DNA from: Pseudomonas sp. M47T1
GTDB taxonomy: Bacteria; Pseudomonadota; Gammaproteobacteria; Pseudomonadales; Pseudomonadaceae
DNA: 64,000 nucleotides
Direction: 5' to 3'
Assembly: GCF_000263855.1 (NCBI RefSeq)
Contig: NZ_AJWX01000011.1
Span: 62,001 to 126,000, forward strand
A program made the translations under genes and the position numbers. Below are positions 8,231-17,806 of the stretch, piece by piece. How positions within the stretch are numbered: the stretch's first letter is position 1; the number at the start of each line of letters is the position of its first letter. The notes beneath the pieces are model-generated. The model did not search any database. It was not told the DNA's origin and worked only from the letters and a program-made list of their open reading frames with translations.

Positions 8231-9442
8231 ATGCACAAGAGCCACCTGCTGCTCCCCTGCCTGCTGGGTCTGGCCAGCGTCTCGACGCTGGCCAGCGACT
8301 TGACCATCACCGCAGAGTTCATCCCCCGCGCCAGCTCGCCGAACAACGTCAGCTTCGTCAACACCACGCCTCTGTCGGGCTACTGCCATGGCCACAGCAG
8401 CAATTGCCGGCCAGGCGACTTCACCCTCATGTTCCCGCTGACCATTGAGCGGCAATGGCTCAACCCCGGGCCCATCGAGGGGCAGAACTATCAGCGCGCC
8501 GATGGCGACTGGAAAACCGTGTACGTCAGCGGCGATAACGGCGGCCCGTCGGTTGCCCTGCAGTTTCGCCTTAACCTGCTGGCGCGGCGCTACAACTTGG
8601 GCACCCTGGCGCCCGGCGGCACGGTCGGCAGCATCGGTTACGTGGCGAACCAGTCGGGCGTTTTGGGCGCCAGCAGCGGCGGCTGCCAGGGCCGGGTCGG
8701 GGCAGGCAATAGCAACCTGTATTCCTTTGCCTGGAGCATTCCCCAGGGCATGACCACCTGTACCCGCCCCGGCACCGACCAGGCGCTGGGCCCCTATGCA
8801 GGCAACATAGATGAAGTATCGGTGGGCTATGAACTGCAGGCGCCCAACCCCTTCGCCCTGGGCAACGGCACCTACCGCGGCACGTTGACCTACAGCTTGG
8901 GCAACGGCCGGCAAATAGACCTGGGCACCGGCGACTACAACGAATCGGTGGTGAACTTCAATTTCGAACTCAAGGTACAGCATGAGCTGCGGGTGGACTT
9001 CCCGGCAGGGTCCGAACACGCCGTGCTGGAGCCTGAGGGCGGCTGGCAGCAGTGGCTGCATGGCGGCCAGCCGCCGTCACGCCTGCGCCGGGTGCACCCG
9101 TTCCAGATCTGGGCCTCGGCGCCCATGAAGATGTACCTCAAGTGCGACCAGCCGCTGGGCGGCCAATGCAGCATGCGTGAACCGATCAGCGGCCACCAGG
9201 TACCCATCGTGGTAGCCGTGACCCTGCCCGGCGAGATTCGCCATGACGGCGCCGTGGTGCAAGGCCTGCCGTTGCCCCTGGGCCAGGCCCAGGCGTTGCA
9301 GTTCCAGAACGTGGCCATCGCTGCCGGGCGCCAGGCGCGACTGCATTATTCGGTTGAGCAGCCTTACGTGGCGGCGATGCTGCGCAACAGCGGGCGGCAA
9401 TACAGTGGCGAGGTGACCATTGTGTTCGATGCAGAAATCTGA
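8231..9442 (+). CDS. Exported fimbrial adhesin-like protein, paralogue 1
   Basis: This 403-residue protein has a signal peptide (ending ASVSTLA) and then a mature part starting DLTITAEFIP. Fixed motifs shared with the next two genes are FVNTTPLSGYCHG, CRPGDFT, NYQRADGDWKT, GGCQGR, FNFELKVQHELRVDF and HPFQIWASAPMKMYLKC. The C-terminus YSGEVTIVFDAEI is an alternating beta-strand with penultimate aromatic/charged residues, as in chaperone-usher subunits. Paired cysteines suggest disulfides formed in the periplasm. I infer a tip or minor adhesin of the nearby CS1-type fimbria; I do not recognise it as a named family. A good ribosome site (GGAAGGGAAATCC) precedes the ATG. Confidence 0.65.
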   Translation: MHKSHLLLPCLLGLASVSTLASDLTITAEFIPRASSPNNVSFVNTTPLSGYCHGHSSNCRPGDFTLMFPLTIERQWLNPGPIEGQNYQRADGDWKTVYVSGDNGGPSVALQFRLNLLARRYNLGTLAPGGTVGSIGYVANQSGVLGASSGGCQGRVGAGNSNLYSFAWSIPQGMTTCTRPGTDQALGPYAGNIDEVSVGYELQAPNPFALGNGTYRGTLTYSLGNGRQIDLGTGDYNESVVNFNFELKVQHELRVDFPAGSEHAVLEPEGGWQQWLHGGQPPSRLRRVHPFQIWASAPMKMYLKCDQPLGGQCSMREPISGHQVPIVVAVTLPGEIRHDGAVVQGLPLPLGQAQALQFQNVAIAAGRQARLHYSVEQPYVAAMLRNSGRQYSGEVTIVFDAEI

Positions 9443-9448
9443 CGAATT

Positions 9449-9462
9449 TGGGAAATGCCCTA
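9449..9462 (+). promoter_or_regulatory. Candidate operator upstream of the second adhesin-like gene
   Basis: TGGGAAATGCCCTA, ending 67 bp before the next start, within TTTGGGAAATGCCCTACAT. It sits just after the stop of paralogue 1, so paralogue 2 probably has its own promoter. Confidence 0.5.
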
Positions 9463-9529
9463 CATACAGCCCCAGGTAAAGTACCCATGATTTACGCGGT
9501 CAGTCAGTCGCGTAAAGGGGTTCTGTACC

Positions 9530-10744
9530 GTGAAAATGGCGCGATTCATCGCACTCTGCCCGTTGCTGGGCATGGCCTTCGCGCCTGTCGGAGCCAGTGA
9601 ACTGGCGATCACCGCCGAATTCGTGCCCAGCGCCAGTGCGCCCAACAACACTAAATTCGTCAACACCACGCCCCTGTCAGGTTATTGCCACGGCAACAAC
9701 AGTCATTGCCGCCCTGGGGACTTCACCGTCATGTTCGCGCTGACCATCCAGCGTGAATGGGTGAACCCGGGGCCTATCGAAGGTCATAACTACCAACGCG
9801 TGGATGGAGACTGGAAAACAGTGCACGTGGATGGCGACATCAACCTGCAATCGGTGCCGTTGCGGTTTCGCCTGAACCTGCTGGCCCGCCGCTACCAGCT
9901 TGGTACCCTAGCCCCAGGCGGCGTGGGCGGCGGCATTGGCCGTATTGCTAACGCTTCTGGCATCAGCGGGTCCTCCCAGGGTGGCTGCCGAGGTCGAGTA
10001 GGCGCCGGACACAGTACCCAATACAGCTTTGCCTGGGGGGTACCGCTTGGCATGGTGACCTGCGCCAGAGGCCCAACCCTCGATCCTTTGGGCCCTTACA
10101 CCGGTACGGTCAACCAGGTGTCGGTAGGCTATGAGCTGGAAACCCCCAACCCCTTCGCCCTGCCCAACGGCATTTACCGAGGCAGCGTTACCTATACCGT
10201 GGGCCAAGGCCAGCAAATCGACCTGGGCACCGGCACCTATAACGATTCGCACGTCACCTTCAATTTTGAACTCAAGGTACAGCATGAGTTGCGGGTGGAT
10301 TTTGCGGCCAACTCCGACCGCGTCATGCTTGAACCGGACGGCGGCTGGGTGCAATGGCTGCACGGCGGCAGCGCGCCCACGCGGCTGAGCCGGGTGCACC
10401 CGTTCCAGATCTGGGCCTCGGCCCCCCTGAAAATGTACCTGCGCTGCGATGAGCCAATGGGCAACCAATGCAGCATCCGCGAACCGCACAGCAATCATCA
10501 GGTGCCCATCGTGGTGGCGGTGAGCCTGCCGGGCACCCTTGTCCACAATGGCACTGCCGTACAGGCGCTGCCCCTGCCCGTGGGCGAAGGCCAGGCATTT
10601 CGCTTTGAAAGTGTGGCCATCACTGCTGCCCGCCAGGGCCGCCTGCATTACTCGGTGGAGGCCCCGCACGTGGCCGCCATGATGCGCAACACAGGCAGGC
10701 AATACAGCGGCGACGTGACCATCGTGTTCGACGCACAAATGTGA
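9530..10744 (+). CDS. Exported fimbrial adhesin-like protein, paralogue 2
   Basis: The product has 404 residues and starts with GTG at 9530, placed 9 bp after GGGG; an ATG two codons later is possible. The signal peptide ends near VGASE, then LAITAEFVP. It keeps all motifs of paralogue 1 (FVNTTPLSGYCHG, CRPGDFT, NYQRVDGDWKT, GGCRGR, HPFQIWASAPLKMYLRC, C-terminal YSGDVTIVFDAQM). By eye it is the closest relative of paralogue 1. It is the middle gene of a tandem triplet, with an 87-bp gap that includes the repeated operator motif. Same inference: chaperone-dependent surface adhesin. Confidence 0.65.
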   Translation: MKMARFIALCPLLGMAFAPVGASELAITAEFVPSASAPNNTKFVNTTPLSGYCHGNNSHCRPGDFTVMFALTIQREWVNPGPIEGHNYQRVDGDWKTVHVDGDINLQSVPLRFRLNLLARRYQLGTLAPGGVGGGIGRIANASGISGSSQGGCRGRVGAGHSTQYSFAWGVPLGMVTCARGPTLDPLGPYTGTVNQVSVGYELETPNPFALPNGIYRGSVTYTVGQGQQIDLGTGTYNDSHVTFNFELKVQHELRVDFAANSDRVMLEPDGGWVQWLHGGSAPTRLSRVHPFQIWASAPLKMYLRCDEPMGNQCSIREPHSNHQVPIVVAVSLPGTLVHNGTAVQALPLPVGEGQAFRFESVAITAARQGRLHYSVEAPHVAAMMRNTGRQYSGDVTIVFDAQM

Positions 10745-10750
10745 TGCACA

Positions 10751-10764
10751 TGGGAAATGTCCGA
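10751..10764 (+). promoter_or_regulatory. Candidate operator upstream of the third adhesin-like gene
   Basis: TGGGAAATGTCCGA, ending 63 bp before the ATG at 10828; closest of the plus-strand copies to the perfect palindrome at 6232. Confidence 0.5.
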
Positions 10765-10827
10765 TAGGCGCCTGTCCGTTCGATCGCCAGCATGGCGCCT
10801 TTCCTGACTGCAAGAAGGGCTTCACGC

Positions 10828-12036
10828 ATGATCAAGCGGCTGTCATTTTTACTGGGCGCAGCACTTGGCCCGCTCAGCGCCTCGGTAATGGCGATGACCA
10901 TCACTGCCGAATTCATCCCCCGGGTTACCGGCGCTACCACCACAGGATTCGTCAATACCACGCCGTTGTCGGGTTACTGCCACGGCAACGGCAGCTACTG
11001 TAGACCCGGCGACTTCACCATTACCGTGCCTTATCTCAATATCCGCCGGGACGTACAGGTACCTGGCCCCATCGAGTCGCATAACTACCAACGGGTGGAC
11101 GGTGACTGGAAAACCCTGATGGTCACCAATGACGCCGACGGCCAGACCACCCCACTGCAGTTTCGCCTCAGCCTGCTGGCGCGGCGCTACGTACGCGCCC
11201 AGATGCGCCCAGGCGGCACACCGGGCGGCATTTCGCAGGTGGCCAACCTGGTCGGTTACGGCAACGCGGCAGGTGGCTGCCAGGGACGCCCCGGTGCTGC
11301 CAACGCCGACTATTATGCGTTTGCCTGGAGCGTGCCGACCGGCTTCGTCACCTGCACCCACCCTCCCAAGAGCGATGACTGGGGACCTTACCTCACCTAC
11401 ACCGATGAGATATCCATTGGCTACGAGCTCAAGACCCCAGACCCTTTCACGCTGGGCAATGGCCTTTACCGAGGCAGCCTGGTGTACACCACCGGGCACG
11501 GCAGCCAGATTGACCTGGGCATCGGCAGCTACAACCAAAGCGCCATTACCCTGGACTTTGAGCTCACCGTTAAACATGAACTGCGCGTGGACTTTGCGAC
11601 CCACTCCGACCGAGCGGTGCTGGAGCCTGACGGCGGCTGGGGCCAGTGGCTCAACCACGCCAGCCTACCCACCAGCCTGCGGCGTGATCACCCGTTTCAG
11701 ATCTGGGCCTCGGCACCGCTCAAGATGTACCTCAAATGCAGCGAGCCCATGGGCAACCAATGCTCCATGCGCGAACCGCACAGTGGTCACCAGGTACCCT
11801 TCGGGGTGGCGGTGACCTTGCCGGGCAGCATTCGCTACCAGGGCGCCCCTGTGGAGAAACTGCCACTGCCCGTGGGTGAGCATCAAGCACTGGACTTTCG
11901 AAGCATTGCCGTGGCGGCCGGGCGACCTGCACGCATGCATTACTGGGTAGACCCTGCGCATATCCCCGCCATGCTCAACCACAATGGCCGGCAGTACAGC
12001 GGCGACGTGACCATCGTGTTCGACGCGCAGATCTGA
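10828..12036 (+). CDS. Exported fimbrial adhesin-like protein, paralogue 3
   Basis: The ATG at 10828 follows AGAAGG and gives 402 residues with a signal peptide (MIKRLSFLLGAALGPLSASVMA) and mature start MTITAEFIPRV. The frame is open 12 codons further upstream, but that start would spoil the signal peptide. It is more divergent than the other two in its first domain (TVPYLNIRRDVQVPG, YVRAQMRPGG) but conserves the C-terminal pilin-like half (KHELRVDFATHSD, HPFQIWASAPLKMYLKC, YSGDVTIVFDAQI). Divergence limited to the N-terminal half would fit receptor-binding diversification in an adhesin with a fixed anchoring domain. Confidence 0.65.
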   Translation: MIKRLSFLLGAALGPLSASVMAMTITAEFIPRVTGATTTGFVNTTPLSGYCHGNGSYCRPGDFTITVPYLNIRRDVQVPGPIESHNYQRVDGDWKTLMVTNDADGQTTPLQFRLSLLARRYVRAQMRPGGTPGGISQVANLVGYGNAAGGCQGRPGAANADYYAFAWSVPTGFVTCTHPPKSDDWGPYLTYTDEISIGYELKTPDPFTLGNGLYRGSLVYTTGHGSQIDLGIGSYNQSAITLDFELTVKHELRVDFATHSDRAVLEPDGGWGQWLNHASLPTSLRRDHPFQIWASAPLKMYLKCSEPMGNQCSMREPHSGHQVPFGVAVTLPGSIRYQGAPVEKLPLPVGEHQALDFRSIAVAAGRPARMHYWVDPAHIPAMLNHNGRQYSGDVTIVFDAQI

Positions 12037-12112
12037 ACCAGGTCCGGGCGCACTTTGCCGGCGCCCCGGGGTCGGTTATAAGACGTGATCACCATTGCAG
12101 GTGCTGTCTTCC

Positions 12113-14617
12113 ATGAAACCGATCGGTCAGTCTGGCTACGTGCGCGTGCGCGGAGCCCGGGAACACAACCTCAAGAACGTCGATGTCGACATTCCCCGTG
12201 ACGCGCTGGTGGTGTTCACCGGCGTATCGGGGTCGGGCAAGTCGTCGCTGGCCTTCGGCACGTTGTACGCCGAAGCGCAGCGACGCTACTTCGAGTCGGT
12301 GGCCCCCTACGCGCGCCGGCTCATCGACCAGGTGGGCGTGCCGGATGTGGATGCCATCGACGGCCTGCCCCCGGCGGTGGCCCTGCAACAGCAACGCGGT
12401 ACACCCAGCACCCGCTCTTCGGTGGGCAGCGTGACTACCCTGGGCAGCCTGGTGCGCATGCTGTATTCGCGGGCCGGTAGCTATCCGTCGGGCATGGGCA
12501 TTCTGTATGCCGAGGACTTCTCGCCCAACACGCCCCAGGGCGCGTGCCCGCAATGCCATGGCCTGGGCCGGGTGTACGAGGTCAACGAGCAAACCATGGT
12601 GCCCGACGATTCGCTGACCATTCGCGAACGCGCCGTGGCGGCTTGGCCCATGGCCTGGCAGGGGCAGAACCTGCGCGACATTCTGGTGACGCTGGGTTAT
12701 GACGTGGACATCCCCTGGCGCGACCTGCCCCGGGAACAGCGCGATTGGATTCTCTACACCGACGAACAACCCACCGTGCCGGTGTACGCAGGCCTTAGCC
12801 CGGCCGATACCCGCCAGGCGCTCAAGCGCAAGCTTGAGCCCAGCTACCAGGGCACCTTCACCGGCGCACGACGCTACGTGCTGCACACCTTCAGCCACTC
12901 GCAGAGCGCGCTGATGAAAAAGCGCGCGGGCCAATTCATGCGCGGCACCCTGTGCCCGCTGTGCCAGGGCAAGCGCCTGAAACAGGAGGCATTGCGGGTA
13001 ACGTTTGCCGGCCTGGACATCGGCGAGCTATCGCAGATGCCCCTGGCGCGCCTGGTCGAGGTGCTCAAGCCCCTGGCGGAACAGGGCGGTGGTGCTGAGC
13101 TCTCGGTGGAAAAACAGCTGGCTGCCCAGCGCCTGGCTCATGACCTGCTGCAACGTCTGCACACCCTGACCGACCTGGGCCTGGGCTACCTGGCCTTGGA
13201 ACGCAGCACGCCGACGTTGTCCTCGGGCGAGCTGCAACGCTTGCGCCTGGCCACCCAGCTCAACTCGCAACTGTTCGGGGTGATCTACGTGCTGGACGAG
13301 CCGTCGGCCGGCCTGCACCCGGCTGACGGCGAGGCACTGTTCGAGGCCTTGCAGCGCTTGAAGGCTGCCGGCAATTCACTGTTCGTGGTGGAGCATGACC
13401 TGGAAACCATGCGCCGCGCCGACTGGCTCGTGGACGTGGGCCCCGCCGCCGGCGAGCACGGCGGCACCGTGCTGTTCAGCGGACCGCCCCACGGCCTGGC
13501 CGACATTGAAGCGTCGCAGACGCGCCTGCACCTGTACGGCGACGCCGTGCCGCTGCCCCACCCACGGCGCCAGGCCAAAGAGTGGCTGAAGCTGGTGGAC
13601 GTGACCCGCAATAACCTCAGGCAACTGGCGGTGGACTTTCCCCTGCATGCCTTTACCGCGGTAACCGGCGTGTCCGGCTCGGGCAAATCCAGCCTGGTGA
13701 GCCAAGCCCTGCTGGAACTGGTGGCGGCGGCGCTGGGGCATCCATTGGGCATTGACGAAGATATATCCGAGAACCCGCTGGAAGATGCCGCGCCGGTCAC
13801 CGAGTCGGGGCACATTGTCAGCGGCATGGCGGCTATCCAGCGCCTGGTGCAGGTGGACCAGAAACCCATTGGCCGCACCCCGCGCTCCAACCTGGCCACC
13901 TATACCGGCCTGTTCGACCAGGTGCGCAAGCTGTTCGCCGCCACGCCCCAGGCGCGCGAGCGGGGCTTTGACGCCGGGCAGTTTTCCTTCAACGTGGCCA
14001 AGGGCCGTTGCCCACACTGCGAAGGCGAAGGCTTTGTCAGCATTGAATTGCTGTTCATGCCCAGCGTGTACGCCCCCTGCCCCACCTGCCATGGCGCCCG
14101 CTACAGCCCGCAGACACTGGAGGTGCAATGCCTGGGGTTGAACATTGCCCAGGTGTTGCAACTGACGGTGGACCAGGCCTGTGACGTATTTACCGGTCAA
14201 CCCGCCATTCAGCGAGCCCTGACGGTGCTACGCGACATCGGCCTTGGCTACTTGCGCTTGGGCCAGCCGGCCACCGAATTGTCCGGCGGCGAGGCCCAGC
14301 GCATCAAGTTGGCCACCGAGCTGCAACGTGGCCAGCGCGGCGCCACCCTGTACGTGCTGGACGAGCCCACCACCGGCCTGCACCCCTGTGACGTGGATCG
14401 CTTGCTGGCACAGCTCAACGGCCTGGTGGACGCCGGCAACACGGTGATCGTGGTGGAACACGACATGCGCGTGGTGGCGCAAAGCGACTGGGTGATCGAC
14501 ATGGGCCCGGGCGCCGGCGACAAGGGCGGCAAGGTGGTGGCGTGCGGACGGCCGGAGAAAGTCGCCAAGGCCAAAGCCAGCCGCACGGCGCCCTACCTCC
14601 GGGCCGTGCTGGCCTGA
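12113..14617 (+). CDS. UvrA paralogue (excinuclease ABC subunit A-like ATPase)
   Basis: An ABC-type ATPase of about 834 residues resembling UvrA. It has two nucleotide-binding halves: Walker [17 protein letters not shown] and [13 protein letters not shown]; signatures [12 protein letters not shown] and [12 protein letters not shown]; Walker [15 protein letters not shown] and [14 protein letters not shown]. Zinc-binding Cys pairs are present ([32 protein letters not shown]). It is about 100 residues shorter than canonical UvrA, as in UvrA2-type proteins that lack the UvrB-interacting insert. Such paralogues are linked to damage tolerance or drug resistance rather than core repair. The start at 12113 is preferred to the TTG six codons earlier. 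Confidence 0.85.
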   Translation: MKPIGQSGYVRVRGAREHNLKNVDVDIPRDALVVFTGVSGSGKSSLAFGTLYAEAQRRYFESVAPYARRLIDQVGVPDVDAIDGLPPAVALQQQRGTPSTRSSVGSVTTLGSLVRMLYSRAGSYPSGMGILYAEDFSPNTPQGACPQCHGLGRVYEVNEQTMVPDDSLTIRERAVAAWPMAWQGQNLRDILVTLGYDVDIPWRDLPREQRDWILYTDEQPTVPVYAGLSPADTRQALKRKLEPSYQGTFTGARRYVLHTFSHSQSALMKKRAGQFMRGTLCPLCQGKRLKQEALRVTFAGLDIGELSQMPLARLVEVLKPLAEQGGGAELSVEKQLAAQRLAHDLLQRLHTLTDLGLGYLALERSTPTLSSGELQRLRLATQLNSQLFGVIYVLDEPSAGLHPADGEALFEALQRLKAAGNSLFVVEHDLETMRRADWLVDVGPAAGEHGGTVLFSGPPHGLADIEASQTRLHLYGDAVPLPHPRRQAKEWLKLVDVTRNNLRQLAVDFPLHAFTAVTGVSGSGKSSLVSQALLELVAAALGHPLGIDEDISENPLEDAAPVTESGHIVSGMAAIQRLVQVDQKPIGRTPRSNLATYTGLFDQVRKLFAATPQARERGFDAGQFSFNVAKGRCPHCEGEGFVSIELLFMPSVYAPCPTCHGARYSPQTLEVQCLGLNIAQVLQLTVDQACDVFTGQPAIQRALTVLRDIGLGYLRLGQPATELSGGEAQRIKLATELQRGQRGATLYVLDEPTTGLHPCDVDRLLAQLNGLVDAGNTVIVVEHDMRVVAQSDWVIDMGPGAGDKGGKVVACGRPEKVAKAKASRTAPYLRAVLA

Positions 14618-14626
14618 GCCGCCCCC

Positions 14627-14728
14627 GTAGAGCTGCCGCCAGGCTGCGAAAAGGTCCGCAGCACCTTCGGCGGTGTCATGCCGATCGCGGGCCCGCAGTG
14701 CGGACCTGCGCAGCCTGGCGGCAGCTCC
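14627..14728 (+). repeat. BIME-like repeat (paired inverted REP)
   Basis: GAGCTGCCGCCAGGCTGCG at the left is inverted as CGCAGCCTGGCGGCAGCTC at the right, enclosing an approx. 60-bp core. The core is shared, in opposite orientation, with 30323-30440 (both contain GCGAAAAGGTCCGCAG and GCGGTGTCATGCCGA). Intergenic and followed by a run of nine or more G. Confidence 0.8.
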
Positions 14729-14813
14729 GGGGGGGGGGTGGGCACACGCATCCGCCTGAACTCTTTCCACGTTGCCCCAGTCGACTGTGCACGCACACTG
14801 GTTGGAGAGCTTC

Positions 14814-15614
14814 ATGCACATATCCCTGGAACACCAGGTGGCGCTGGTCACCGGCGCCAGCTCTGGCCTGGGGGCCGGGGCCGCGTTGGCCTTGGCCAAC
14901 GCCGGCGCGTCGGTGGTGATCAATTACAACCGTCACGCCGAACCCGCCGAAGCATTGGCCGAACGCATTCGCCAGGACGGCGGCAAGGCCATCGCCGTGC
15001 ACGGCGACGTATCGAAGGAAGACGACGTCGAGGCGCTGTTCGCGCGCACGGTGGATACCTTCGGCGCGCTGGACATCCTGCTGGCCAATTCCGGCCTGCA
15101 GCGTGACGCCGCCACCGTGGACATGACCCTGGCCGACTGGAACCAGGTGCTGGAGGTGAACCTCACCGGCCAGTTCCTCAGCGCCCGCGCCGCCCTGCGC
15201 CAATTCAACCGGCAAGGCCCGCGCCCCTGGGTATCGAAAGCGCTGGGCAAGATCATCCACATGAGCTCGGTGCACCAGCTTATCCCCTGGGCCGGCCATG
15301 CCAACTACGCCGCCTCCAAGGGCGCCGTCGACCTGCTGATGCGCAGCATTGCCCAGGAGGTGGGTTGCCAGCGCATTCGCGTCAACGCCATTGCCCCGGG
15401 CGCCGTGCGCACCTCCATCAACCAGGACACCACCACCGGCGACAAGGCTTCACGGTTGCTGGAGCTTATTCCCTACGGGCGCCTGGGCGAGGTCGAAGAC
15501 GTTGCCAACGCCGTGGTGTGGTTGGCGTCGGACGCCGCCGACTACGTGCACGGCACCACCCTGTTCATCGATGGCGGCATGAGCCTTTACCCAGGATTCA
15601 AAGACAATGGCTGA
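14814..15614 (+). CDS. Short-chain dehydrogenase/reductase (glucose 1-dehydrogenase-like)
   Basis: A 266-residue NAD(P)-dependent oxidoreductase of the SDR superfamily. The sequence shows the Rossmann motif TGASSGLG near residue 14, the NAG-like ANSGLQ, catalytic Ser in IIHMSSVHQL, YxxxK in NYAASKGAV and the PG motif AIAPGAVRT. Its nearest recognised relatives are glucose 1-dehydrogenases, but substrate cannot be read from sequence. The ATG at 14814 is preceded by GGAGAGCTTC. Its last codons overlap the start of the GH15 gene by 8 bp, so the two are translationally coupled; a carbohydrate role is therefore likely. Confidence 0.85.
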   Translation: MHISLEHQVALVTGASSGLGAGAALALANAGASVVINYNRHAEPAEALAERIRQDGGKAIAVHGDVSKEDDVEALFARTVDTFGALDILLANSGLQRDAATVDMTLADWNQVLEVNLTGQFLSARAALRQFNRQGPRPWVSKALGKIIHMSSVHQLIPWAGHANYAASKGAVDLLMRSIAQEVGCQRIRVNAIAPGAVRTSINQDTTTGDKASRLLELIPYGRLGEVEDVANAVVWLASDAADYVHGTTLFIDGGMSLYPGFKDNG

Positions 15615-17418
15615 GCCTTCCTCGCAGCACCCTATCCAGGCCCACGGCATAATCGGCGACATGCGCAGCGCGGCACTGATCGCCGACACCGGCAGTGTCG
15701 ACTTCTTCTGCTGGCCCGACTTCGACAGCCCGTCGATTTTCACCGCATTGCTGGACACGCCCGAGGCCGGTGTGTTCGAACTGGCGCCGGTGCTGCCCGA
15801 CGCCCGCCGACAACAGATCTACCTGCCCGACAGCAACATCCTGCAAACCCGCTGGATCGACACAGAGTCGGTGATCGAGGTCACCGACCTGATGCCCATC
15901 GGCGACAGCGTCGACGACCTGCCCCGCCTGGTGCGGCGCGTCCGGGCGGTCAATGGCAGCGCCCAGGTGCGCATGCGCTGCCGCGTACGGCACGATTACA
16001 GCCGTGCCGACACCTGTGCCGTGCTCGACGGTGGCAGCGTGCGCTTTGAAGCCCATGGCCAACCCAGCCTGCGCCTGGCCGCATGCCGGCCGTTGCACGC
16101 CAGCGACGATGGCTGGGCTCTGGCCGAGTTCGAGCTGAATGAAGGCGAGTGCGCCGAGTTCATCCTGGGCGCCGACGACGATCCGCTGGTGAAGGCCGGC
16201 CAGGGCCTGCGTTGCTTCGAACATACGCTGAAATACTGGCGCGATTGGCTGGCGCAATCGAGCTACCGTGGCCGCTGGCGGGAAATGGTCCACCGCTCGG
16301 CCCTGGCGATGAAGCTGCTGACCTCACGCAAGCATGGCGGCATCATTGCCGCCGCCACCTTCGGTTTGCCCGAGGAGGCCGGCGGTGGGCGTAACTGGGA
16401 TTATCGCTACACCTGGATCCGCGATGCCTCGTTCACGGTGTATGCCTTCATGCGCCTGGGCTTCAGCGACGAAGCCAACGCCTACGTGCGCTGGGTGCGT
16501 GAACGCGTCAGCGACTGCTGCCAGGAGCGCGTGGACCTGCGCCTGATGTACGCCCTGGACGGCCGCCAGCAGTTGCCCGAGAGCGAACTGCCGCACCTGG
16601 CCGGCCACGGTGGGGCAACACCGGTACGCATTGGTAACGACGCCTACACCCAAACGCAACTGGATATCTACGGCGAGCTGCTGGATGCGGTGTACCTGGC
16701 CAACAAGTACGGCGAAGCCATTTCCCATGAGGGCTGGCGCAACGTGCAGACCCTGGTGGACAAGGTGTGCGAGCGCTGGCATGAAAAAGACGTCGGCATC
16801 TGGGAGATGCGCGACAACAAACAGCACTTCCTGCACTCGCGGCTGATGTGCTGGGTGGCGCTGGACCGGGCACTGCGGCTGGCCAACAAACGCTCGCTGC
16901 CCGCCCCCTTCGCCCGTTGGGACCAGGTGCGCCAGGCCATCCACGATGACATCTGGGACAATTTCTGGGACGCCGAGGGCGAGCACTTCGTGCAGCACCT
17001 GGGCAGCCGCGAGGTGGACGGCGCGCTGCTGCTGATGCCGCTGGTGCGGTTCGTGGGTGCCAGTGACCCGCGCTGGCTGTCGACGCTGGCGGTGATCGAG
17101 CGCGAGCTGGTGCGCGACGGCATGGTCTACCGCTACCGCAGCGGCGACGGCCTGCAGGGTCAGGAAGGCGCTTTTACCGCGTGCAGCTTCTGGTACGTGG
17201 AATGCCTGGCCCGCGCCGGGCGGGTGGACCAGGCACACCTGGAGTTCGAGCAACTGCTGCGCTACGCCAACCCCCTGGGCCTGTACGCCGAAGAGTTCGA
17301 CCGCCAGGGCTGCCACTTGGGCAACACGCCCCAGGCGCTGTCGCACCTGGCGCTGATCAGCGCGGCCAGCTTCCTGGACCGCAAGCTCGGCGGCCAGCGC
17401 ACCCACTGGCAGCCGTGA
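15607..17418 (+). CDS. Glycoside hydrolase family 15 protein (glucoamylase/trehalase-like)
   Basis: This 603-residue cytoplasmic protein has no signal peptide. The N-terminal beta-sandwich (HGIIGDMRSAALIADTGSVDFFCWPDFDSP region) and the (alpha/alpha)6 barrel (GGGRNWDYRYTWIRDASFTVYAFMRLGF; HEKDVGIWEMRD; EGAFTACSFWYVECLARAGR) match bacterial GH15. The conserved WDYRYTWIRDAS and the GIWE segment with an acidic catalytic residue are present. The substrate may be trehalose or an alpha-glucan; this cannot be decided from sequence. It overlaps the upstream SDR gene by 8 bp and is followed by REP-rich DNA. Confidence 0.88.
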   Translation: MAEPSSQHPIQAHGIIGDMRSAALIADTGSVDFFCWPDFDSPSIFTALLDTPEAGVFELAPVLPDARRQQIYLPDSNILQTRWIDTESVIEVTDLMPIGDSVDDLPRLVRRVRAVNGSAQVRMRCRVRHDYSRADTCAVLDGGSVRFEAHGQPSLRLAACRPLHASDDGWALAEFELNEGECAEFILGADDDPLVKAGQGLRCFEHTLKYWRDWLAQSSYRGRWREMVHRSALAMKLLTSRKHGGIIAAATFGLPEEAGGGRNWDYRYTWIRDASFTVYAFMRLGFSDEANAYVRWVRERVSDCCQERVDLRLMYALDGRQQLPESELPHLAGHGGATPVRIGNDAYTQTQLDIYGELLDAVYLANKYGEAISHEGWRNVQTLVDKVCERWHEKDVGIWEMRDNKQHFLHSRLMCWVALDRALRLANKRSLPAPFARWDQVRQAIHDDIWDNFWDAEGEHFVQHLGSREVDGALLLMPLVRFVGASDPRWLSTLAVIERELVRDGMVYRYRSGDGLQGQEGAFTACSFWYVECLARAGRVDQAHLEFEQLLRYANPLGLYAEEFDRQGCHLGNTPQALSHLALISAASFLDRKLGGQRTHWQP

Positions 17419-17447
17419 ACGCCTTGGCACAGGACGCATGATCTTTG

Positions 17448-17620
17448 TAGCAGCGGCGCAAGCCGCGTCAGGGATGCCGCGTGACGCCTGACACACCGCA
17501 TCGCCAGGCGCAGCCTGCGGCAGCTGCTACCGGCACCGCTATTTGTCCCGACACCCCCCACCGCGAAGTATCTGAACCACCTCGGCGTCCTCTTCGCGGG
17601 CAAGGCCCGCTCCCACATGA
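17448..17620. repeat. REP elements in the GH15-csrA gap
   Basis: Two types are visible. GTAGCAGCGGCGCAAGCCGCG (about 17447) has an inverted partner CGCAGCCTGCGGCAGCTGCTAC-like arm near 17510-17533. A P. putida-type REP, CGCGGGCAAGGCCCGCTCCC, lies near 17595. The 491-bp gene-free stretch 17419-17909 otherwise holds only the csrA leader. Confidence 0.75.
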
Positions 17621-17806
17621 AGACAGTTGCTGCTACAAAGTCCCTGTCTTCGCATCCGCCGCAGCACGAGGCTGACAGGGCCGCAAGCCAGTTAACCTTT
17701 TTGTTCATCTGCAATGAAGTTTTTCATTCAGGCAGGCGCAAATGCGCGGAAACAGCCATAATGGCAAGCATCACATCCTGATACTTAATTGTTTCCTATT
17801 CTGAAA

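Noticed and set aside
9429..9445. Further copy of the fimbrial operator motif
   Set aside because: Only the AGAAAT core fits, and it lies in the coding sequence of adhesin paralogue 1.
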